Source: CANKHA01 sp963731585 (GTDB taxonomy: Bacteria; Pseudomonadota; Alphaproteobacteria; Rhizobiales; Xanthobacteraceae). Taken from it: a DNA stretch of 64,000 bases. A program made the translations under genes and the position numbers. This document shows positions 57,001 through 64,000 of the stretch, piece by piece. Below the pieces are notes generated by a model that was not told the DNA's origin, searched no databases, and worked only from the letters and a program-made list of their open reading frames with translations. Every line of letters begins with the position of its first letter. Position 1 is the stretch's first letter. The stretch is taken from positions 62,001-126,000 of the forward strand of contig CAVSWC010000011.1 in the NCBI GenBank assembly GCA_963731585.1, in the 5' to 3' direction.

Positions 57001-57101
57001 TGCAAGCGTTCACGTTCGCCCGCGGGTGCAACCGAACGGCTGGGGCGGCTGCTTTATTACAAACGCTTGATCCCGCCGTCTTTCTTTGCCACATCCAGCC
57101 C

Positions 57102-58729
<1,628 letters not shown>

Positions 58730-58730
58730 G

Positions 58731-59262
58731 CTAGGGCGCCGGGCAGGATGGCCGATAGTCGATCTGCACGCCCAGGAGATTCAGGTTGACGGTGTCCAAT
58801 GTGACGTCAACAAAGTAAAAGCCGTCTTTCTCATCGATCACCCGCGAATCGAGCAACGTCGTGGACTTGCGCACGGCAGGGGTACTCCTGGCGCGCTGGT
58901 CACGGTGGCGATGAGGATCGGGTTGTTGAATGCATTGCCGCCTTCCTTGAAGGCTTTCCGGAACAGCCGCGCCGTCATGGCATCGTTGTTATTGATGTCC
59001 TGGTAGACAAGCGACAAACTGCAAATCCTCTGGCCGTCGGCCGGAAAATCCACCGCAGCGTAAAGCTTGGTAAACGCCATCGGCTCTCAGCACGCCCCGA
59101 TCGAGCGTAGGCAGGCCGGCACCGGTAGGGCATGCGGGTGCAGTGCTGGATGAAGCCGGATCAGCCGAGTATGGAAAGGATGGCCGCCTTCGCGGCAGGC
59201 GCTGCCGCGGTCGCCCCGGCAAACAGCACGATTGTCGCGAGCGCCAGGCGGCTTATGCTCAT
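58731..59262 (-). CDS. secreted hypothetical protein, several frameshifts
   Basis: A signal peptide is read from 59262 (MSISRLALATIVLFAGATAA). After one or two frame changes near 59160-59095 a coherent stretch appears: MAFTKLYAAVDFPADGQRIC, SLVYQDINNNDAMTARLFRK, GGNAFNNPILIATVTSAPGV. Another shift near 58880 leads to VRKSTTLLDSRVIDEKDGFY and the end LLGVQIDYRPSCPAP at TAG 58731-58733. The reconstruction of about 175 residues is plausible but uncertain in the first third. It has the style of the secreted, disulfide-bearing small proteins common in this group of bacteria. No domain is recognised. Confidence 0.55.
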
Positions 59263-59422
59263 TCCGCTGCTAAAATCAGATATTGCCACCATGCGTGCTC
59301 TCCCCTGTGTAACGGTCTTTTCTTCCGCGGGCGCTATCTTCGGTCTGCATATCCCTCTACTGTTACGCGAAGAGGGCAGCAGCCGATAGAGTTTTAATCG
59401 AAAAACATAGAGGGAGGATGCA

Positions 59423-59995
59423 ATGCCAAAACGAGTGTTATTCGGCGTGTTGGGAACCGTGGGCCTGGCGTTTGTCAGCACTTCGGTCCCGGCGTCGGCG
59501 CAGATTTTCGGCTCCAAGCTCAACCATGAACCGACCCCGGCCGAGCAGTGCAACGACGCGGCGAACAGAGCTCGTCGCATGTGCACCTGGGTGATGACAA
59601 TCGCGCAGCAGAATGCCGGCAAGGAGCCGGCGCCGAAAAATGGGACGATAGCGATCTTGCGGCTGCGCGCCTGCGCGCCCGGCGGCTCGTTCGTGCTGCA
59701 GCTCGCAAGGCTGAATGCGGCGGGTGACAGGGCGCGCGTAACCCGCACCGGCCCCGCCATCGTTTACAAAGGCAGCCCGGGCTGCAATGTAATCGAGACA
59801 TTCGCGGTCAACGTGCCCGTGCTTAAGGGCGAGCATCTCGCTGTCGTCGCCCCGGAACTGAGATTCATCTACAACGCCAGCGGTGACGGCACGCATGTGT
59901 TCGATCCGATCCTGCCGGATGGCGGGCCGAACCGCATTCCCAGCGATGTCGAAGGCTCCGGCATGCTGCTGCTGCAGGCTGAATACCTGCCATAG
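59423..59995 (+). CDS. secreted hypothetical protein with conserved cysteines
   Basis: 190 residues. A signal peptide ends near VPASAQIFG, with a purine-rich AGGGAGG site upstream of the ATG. The mature part has four Cys (EQCNDAANRARRMCTW, LRACAPGG, GSPGCNVIE), consistent with two disulfides, and a beta-rich C-terminal half (FAVNVPVLKGEHLAVVAPEL). It ends 1 base before the convergent thioredoxin-reductase-like gene. No family is recognised. Confidence 0.7.
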   Translation: MPKRVLFGVLGTVGLAFVSTSVPASAQIFGSKLNHEPTPAEQCNDAANRARRMCTWVMTIAQQNAGKEPAPKNGTIAILRLRACAPGGSFVLQLARLNAAGDRARVTRTGPAIVYKGSPGCNVIETFAVNVPVLKGEHLAVVAPELRFIYNASGDGTHVFDPILPDGGPNRIPSDVEGSGMLLLQAEYLP

Positions 59996-59996
59996 C

Positions 59997-60906
59997 CTAG
60001 CGGAAGTTACGCGGCAGGCTGCTGTGAATGGCTGTGGCCGCCACCGCGGCATGGCCTGTGGCAACACTGATCTGGTGCAGGTCGGTGACGACGTCGCCCG
60101 CCGCATAGAGGCCTTCCACCGAGGTGCGCTGCTTGTCGTCGACATGCAGGTTGCCGATCTCGGTGCAGCGGGCGCCGAGCGCGGTCGCGAGTTTCGAGCG
60201 CACCTCACAGCCGAGCGCGGGATAGAGCACATCGACGGGCAGGCGGCGGCCGCCCTCAAACAGCGCCACGATCTTGTCGCCGCTGCGGTCGACATCGACG
60301 ACACGTTGTTCGACGACGATGCCGGCATTTTGCAATGATTGCGTCTCCTCGCTGCTCTTGGCCGGATCGTCGGTCGGCAGCAGCACCACATCGCGGCTAT
60401 AAGTGCGCAGGAACTGCGCCTTGCCAGCCGCCGTTTTCAACGGTCCCAGCACGCCGATGCGTTTGTCGGACGCCTCGAAACCGTCGCAGATCGGGCAGAA
60501 GCGCAACGCGCCGCGATAGATCGCATCCTTCATGCCGGGCAGGTCGGGGCTCTCATCCACGATGCCGGTGGCAAGCAGGAGCCGCTTGCTGGGCAGCTCA
60601 TCGTCGCCGATGCGCGCGACGAATGCGTCGCCAGATTTGCGCAACTCCTCCACGCGGCCTTGCTGCAGACGCGCGCCGTTGCGTTCCGCCTGTTCGCGCA
60701 AGCTCGCCAGCAGGTCCGGTCCGGAGATGCCGATGAAGCCCGGATAATTGTGGGATTCCGGAATGAGCCGGGCGCGGCTGTGGCCGTCGTCCACCAGCAG
60801 CACGTTGCGGCGGAAGCGGGCGAGATAAATGGCGGCCGTCAGCCCGGCGGGGCCGCCGCCGATGATGAGGCAATCGAGTTCGGATGAAGTCCGCCTGCTC
60901 AGGCAT
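59997..60906 (-). CDS. thioredoxin-reductase-like FAD/NAD(P) oxidoreductase, frameshifted at N-terminus
   Basis: About 302 residues. From MPEQADFI at 60906, one extra base near 60880 leads to the FAD motif ELDCLIIGGGPAGLTAAIYL. The rest runs without break: LATGIVDESPDLPGMKDAIY, the redox CPIC pair in RFCPICDGFEASDKRIGVLG, and VEGLYAAGDVVTDLHQIS binding the FAD pyrophosphate. The length and CPIC position fit thioredoxin reductase and related single-domain enzymes. The NADPH motif is poorly matched (GVLGPLKTAAGKAQF), so a ferredoxin- or other electron-donor variant is possible. Confidence 0.85.
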
Positions 60907-60935
60907 GGCGGGTTAACACCGGTAGCCGATTCGGT

Positions 60936-61676
60936 TCAGGCCGGCGGGCGGAAAGACTGAAGGCCGCGCGAGGGGAAATCGTAGAGCCTGCCGGTCTCGG
61001 TGAAGTCAGGCAAGCAAAGCGGCAGGATGCTTTCGGCCACCTGCGCGGGCTTGGGCAGGGTGGCCGGATCCTCGCCCGGCATCACGGTGGCACGCATGCG
61101 GGTGCGCGTGGGGCCGGGGTTGAACAAATTCACCCGCACCTTGGTGGCGGCGGTTTCAGCGGCATAGGTCCGTGCCAGCACGTCGAGCGCCGCCTTCGAG
61201 ACCGAGTAAGGTCCACGATAGGCGCGCGCATTGCTGGCGGCGCCGGAGGTGATGAACACCGCACGCCCCGCGTCCGATTTTTGCAGCAGCGGATCGAGGA
61301 AGCGGATGAGGTGCCAGTTGGCGTTGACGTTGATCGCCATCACCTGGTCCCAAATCTTCGGTTCCACATGGCCCAGGGGAGAGGTATCGCCGACGATGGC
61401 AGCGTTGCCGATGAGCACATCAAGCCGGCCATAGCGCTTGTCCAGCGCCGCCGCGAGCCGGGCGATGCCGCCAGTATCGGTGACGTCGAGCGGTACCAGC
61501 GTGGCGCTGCCGCCCGCCGCGCGGATCTCGTCGTCGAGTTCCTCCAGTGCGCCGGTGGTGCGCGCAATCGCCACCACATGCGCGCCGGCCTTGGCGAGAG
61601 CGAGTGCGGTCGCAGCGCCGATGCCGCGCGAGGCGCCGGTGACCAGGGCGATGCGGTTGGCGAGGGGCCTGTCCAT
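60936..61676 (-). CDS. SDR family NAD(P)-dependent oxidoreductase
   Basis: 246 residues from MDRPLANRIALVTGASRGIG at 61676; an ATG three codons earlier lies inside a REP-like palindrome. The Rossmann motif TGASRGIGAATALALAKAGA, the NAAIV segment, catalytic Ser in FITSGAASNA and YSVSK with the catalytic Tyr and Lys are present, as is the NPGPTRTRMR loop. It is a classical short-chain dehydrogenase. In related genomes an SDR of this type is commonly found near purF. The substrate is unknown. Confidence 0.9.
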   Translation of the reverse strand: MDRPLANRIALVTGASRGIGAATALALAKAGAHVVAIARTTGALEELDDEIRAAGGSATLVPLDVTDTGGIARLAAALDKRYGRLDVLIGNAAIVGDTSPLGHVEPKIWDQVMAINVNANWHLIRFLDPLLQKSDAGRAVFITSGAASNARAYRGPYSVSKAALDVLARTYAAETAATKVRVNLFNPGPTRTRMRATVMPGEDPATLPKPAQVAESILPLCLPDFTETGRLYDFPSRGLQSFRPPA

Positions 61677-61684
61677 TGTTGTCA

Positions 61685-61778
61685 TTCCGGCCTGAGCGAA
61701 GCGAAGAGCCGGAACCCATAACCATCAACTTCGCAAATATCAAACGAAAGGCCGGATCCCGGATAGCGCTTCCGGGAT
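61685..61778. repeat. REP-like pair of palindromes upstream of the SDR gene
   Basis: The first palindrome pairs TTCCGGC (61685-61691) with GCCGGAA (61708-61714). The second pairs ATCCCGGA (61756-61763) with TCCGGGAT (61771-61778). The flanking GTCATTCCGG and CGGGATGACA are mirror images, as in dispersed REP elements. It fills the gap between the VOC and SDR genes. Confidence 0.65.
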
Positions 61779-61796
61779 GACACCGAGCGAACTGGT

Positions 61797-62213
61797 TCAG
61801 CCTTCGGCGGTAATCACCACCGATTCAGCGGACCGCTTTGCCGGGCCGTGATTGACCGCCTCGATGTTGTTGCCGTCGGGATCGAGCACGAAGGCGGCGT
61901 AATAACCCGGATGATATTCTTCGCGCACGCCCGGCGCGCCGTTGTCCTTGCCGCCGGCGGCAAGCGCGGCCTTATAGAAGCGCTGGACGGTATCGTGATC
62001 CTTGGCCTGGAAGGCGAGATGCGTGCGGCCGGTGCGCGGTTCGCCCTCGCTGATGACGAATTCATCCCAGAAGAAGAACCCGCCGATTTCGCCCATAGAT
62101 ATCTCGAGCACCTCGAACACCGCGCTATAGAAGCGCTTGCTCGCCTCAAGGTCGCGCACCACGAGCTGGATGTGGTCGATCAGCCGGCCGCGATGCCAAG
62201 TGTTCATTTCCAT
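61797..62213 (-). CDS. VOC (glyoxalase/bleomycin resistance) family protein
   Basis: 138 residues. Two beta-alpha-beta-beta-beta modules: the first begins LIDHIQLVVRDLEASKRFYS and the second around RTHLAFQAKDHDTVQRFYKA. Putative metal ligands are His in DHIQLVV, His in THLAFQA and Glu in NNIEAVNHG, as in metal-dependent members. The family includes glyoxalases, dioxygenases and resistance proteins; the reaction here is not determined. It lies 39 bases downstream of purF. Confidence 0.9.
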   Translation of the reverse strand: MEMNTWHRGRLIDHIQLVVRDLEASKRFYSAVFEVLEISMGEIGGFFFWDEFVISEGEPRTGRTHLAFQAKDHDTVQRFYKAALAAGGKDNGAPGVREEYHPGYYAAFVLDPDGNNIEAVNHGPAKRSAESVVITAEG

Positions 62214-62252
62214 CGGATCATTTCACAGGCGCTTGCGGGATGACGCCTCGCG

Positions 62253-63734
62253 TCAGCTGGCTTCCGCCAAGAGCGAGAGCTGGCGCGGCGGGCTTTCCTG
62301 CGCGGCGCGGTCGGTGAGCGCGGTCGGGTAGTCGCCGGTGAAGCAATGGTCGGTGAACTGCGGCTTGAGCGGATCGCGCTTTTCCTCGCCCATCGCGCGG
62401 TAGATGCCTTCCACCGACAGGAACGCGAGCGAGTCCGCTCCGATGATGGTGCGGATTCCCTCGATGTCATGGTTCGCTGCGAGCAGCTTTTCCTTCTCCG
62501 GCGTGTCGATGCCGTAATAATCCGGATGGGTGATCGGCGGGGACGAGATGCGAAAATGCACCTCCTTGGCGCCTGCGTCGCGCATCATCTGCACGATCTT
62601 CATCGAGGTGGTGCCGCGCACGAGCGAGTTGTCGAGCAGCACGATGCGCTTGCCCTTGACCACGGCGCGGTTGGCCGAATGCTTCAGCCGCACGCCGAGC
62701 TCGCGGATCGACTGCGTCGGCTGAATGAATGTGCGGCCGACATAATGGTTGCGGATGATGCCCATCTCGAAAGGAATGCCGGAAGCCTGGGAATAGCCGA
62801 TGGCGGCGGGCACACCGGAGTCGGGCACCGGGATGATCACGTCGGCGGCGGCGGGCGCTTCGCGCGCCAGCTCCGCGCCCATGGTCTTGCGCACGTCGTA
62901 GACCGAGCGGCCGCCGACGATGGAGTCAGGCCGGGAGAAATAGATGTATTCGAAGATGCAGGGCCGTGGCGCCATCGGCGGGAACGGCTTGTATGACTGC
63001 ATGCCTTCTTCGTCGAACACCACGACTTCGCCGTTCTCGATATCGCGCACATATTGCGCGCCGATGATGTCGAGCGCGCAGGTTTCCGAGGCGAGGATCG
63101 GGCAGCCATCCAGCCTGCCGAGCACCAGCGGACGGATGCCGAGCGGATCGCGCGCGCCGACGAGTTTCTTGTTTGTCATGCCAACGAGCGAAAAGGCGCC
63201 TTCGATATCCCGCAAGGCATCGACGAAACGGTCGACAAAGCGCGATTTATGCGAGCGGGCGACCAGATGCAGGATCACTTCGGTGTCGGTGGTGGACTGC
63301 ATCATCGCGCCTTCGCGCACCAGTTGGCGGCGCAGCGTCAGGCCATTGGTCAGATTGCCGTTGTGGCCGATGGCGAAACCGCCGGCATTCAGTTCGGCGA
63401 ACAGCGGTTGCACGTTGCGGATGATGGTTTCGCCGGTGGTGGAATAGCGCACATGGCCGATCGCGACCTGGCCGGGCAGGCGGTCGATCACTTCGCGCCG
63501 GGAGAAAGTATCGCCGACCAGTCCCATGCGGCGTTCGGAATGGAAGCGCTTGCCGTCGAAGCTGACGATCCCGGCGGCTTCCTGGCCGCGATGTTGAAGC
63601 GCGTGCAGCCCGAGCGCCGTGATTGCCGCCGCATCGGGATGATTATAGATGCCGAAGACCCCGCATTCTTCCCGCAGCCGATCTCCCTCAAGATCGAGGA
63701 GATCGTCGCCGGAAACGTCCATCGACTGGCTCAT
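62253..63734 (-). CDS. purF: amidophosphoribosyltransferase
   Basis: 493 residues, intact. First step of purine synthesis: PRPP plus glutamine to phosphoribosylamine. After a short propeptide (MSQSMDVSGDDLLDLEGDRL) the processed N-terminal Cys lies in REECGVFGIYNH. The Ntn-hydrolase domain carries GHVRYSTTGE and GHNGNLTNG, and the PRPP loop is KRIVLLDNSLVRGTTSMKIV. IIPVPDSGVPAAIGYSQASG and the C-terminal AMGEEKRDPLKPQFTDHCFT complete it. It is downstream of the cvpA end in the usual alphaproteobacterial order. Confidence 0.97.
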   Translation of the reverse strand: MSQSMDVSGDDLLDLEGDRLREECGVFGIYNHPDAAAITALGLHALQHRGQEAAGIVSFDGKRFHSERRMGLVGDTFSRREVIDRLPGQVAIGHVRYSTTGETIIRNVQPLFAELNAGGFAIGHNGNLTNGLTLRRQLVREGAMMQSTTDTEVILHLVARSHKSRFVDRFVDALRDIEGAFSLVGMTNKKLVGARDPLGIRPLVLGRLDGCPILASETCALDIIGAQYVRDIENGEVVVFDEEGMQSYKPFPPMAPRPCIFEYIYFSRPDSIVGGRSVYDVRKTMGAELAREAPAAADVIIPVPDSGVPAAIGYSQASGIPFEMGIIRNHYVGRTFIQPTQSIRELGVRLKHSANRAVVKGKRIVLLDNSLVRGTTSMKIVQMMRDAGAKEVHFRISSPPITHPDYYGIDTPEKEKLLAANHDIEGIRTIIGADSLAFLSVEGIYRAMGEEKRDPLKPQFTDHCFTGDYPTALTDRAAQESPPRQLSLLAEAS

Positions 63735-63748
63735 GGGCCCTCTGAGCG

Positions 63749-64000
63749 CTATCGCGCGGTTGCCGCCTTATTTTCGATCAACTGCCGCATACCGTCGCGG
63801 TCGTTTCGTGCGTAACCGCTCGGATCACTGCCGCGCGTCACGCTGCCGGTTATGGTCCCCAGGTCGGACCGCGTTTCCGGCGGCGGACCATCGGGGGCAT
63901 CGGTTTCGTCGCCCCTGGGCCGCTTCAGCCTCTTTAAGATGGTGCTTTCGGGGTCATCCGGCAACATGCCTTTCAGCCAGTCCCCCGTGCTTTGCAGCAC
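63749..64000 (-). CDS. cvpA: CvpA family protein, 3' end only
   Basis: The last 83 or more residues of a gene that starts beyond the window. The visible part is a charged cytoplasmic tail (LPDDPESTILKRLKRPRGDE ... SGYARNDRDGMRQLIENKAA). The end pattern of YxxxDRDxMRQLIE followed directly by purF is typical of alphaproteobacterial CvpA, a membrane protein linked to colicin V production and envelope stress. The membrane domain is not in view, so the call rests on the tail and on synteny. Confidence 0.75.
   Translation of the reverse strand: MLQSTGDWLKGMLPDDPESTILKRLKRPRGDETDAPDGPPPETRSDLGTITGSVTRGSDPSGYARNDRDGMRQLIENKAATAR

Overview
The window is high-GC alphaproteobacterial DNA, most like Hyphomicrobiales (Bradyrhizobiaceae/Xanthobacteraceae relatives). 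The basis is gene content and order: an ATP12 chaperone, a cvpA-purF pair, a guaB-MAPEG-rsmB cluster near guaA, Bug-type tripartite tricarboxylate transporter receptors, many secreted proteins of unknown function, and a tRNA-Leu(GAG) with an encoded CCA. There is no rRNA, CRISPR array, transposase, integrase or replication origin. Taxonomy is inferred from families and synteny, not from a marker search.

Layout. 1-7.7 kb: GltD-like oxidoreductase (cut by the window edge), ATP12 chaperone, TauE/SafE and EamA transporters, an SAF-domain dehydrogenase, a secreted Kelch protein, a small membrane protein and an esterase. 7.7-11.0 kb: a 1-Cys peroxiredoxin, then a tightly coupled pair made of a Tat-exported ThDP-dependent enzyme and a small cytochrome c. 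11.3-12.5 kb: acylphosphatase, lipB, tRNA-Leu. 12.6-17.0 kb: a membrane-anchored periplasmic-binding protein and three tandem secreted beta-helix paralogues. 17.3-22.7 kb: a Bug receptor and a complete CUT1-type sugar ABC operon. 23-33 kb: a large haem-binding secreted protein, two polysaccharide deacetylases, mgtE, a GGDEF-EAL protein, an orphan XRE regulator, an aldo/keto reductase and a YdcF-type protein. 33-38.6 kb: a metzincin protease split by an in-frame amber codon, a DUF599 protein, an MFS pump and a 13-TPR protein. 38.9-46.8 kb: guaB, MAPEG, rsmB, a CHASE2/SH3/M48 envelope group, guaA. 46.8-55.4 kb: accessory DNA starting with a 2.2-kb segment bracketed by direct repeats of the guaA 3' end, then a PEP-mutase-like gene, a PrpF/GalD-like tautomerase with a Bug receptor, and an ArsR-SRPBCC-DUF899 operon. 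55.4-64 kb: DAO-type oxidoreductase, an ArsC-like protein, prfC, secreted hypotheticals, thioredoxin-reductase-like protein, SDR, VOC protein, purF, and the 3' end of cvpA.

A dominant property is the number of frameshifts: about 35 places where a coherent protein continues in another frame, including genes expected to be essential (guaA, guaB, prfC, lipB). Many sit in short G/C runs, and three genes carry paired, mutually compensating shifts. I read these as uncorrected indel errors of the assembly, not gene decay, and give coordinates for the inferred intact genes. Several very long open frames (GuaB-RsmB, ArsC-PrfC, SRPBCC-DUF899) are artefacts of these shifts.

The most interesting biology is (i) the Tat-exported ThDP enzyme coupled to a cytochrome c, (ii) the guaA-3'-end direct repeats delimiting an insertion, (iii) the triple beta-helix array beside a membrane-tethered binding protein, (iv) the CHASE2-SH3/M48 divergent envelope locus, and (v) twin palindromic operators at the ArsR gene, one of them covering the start codon.
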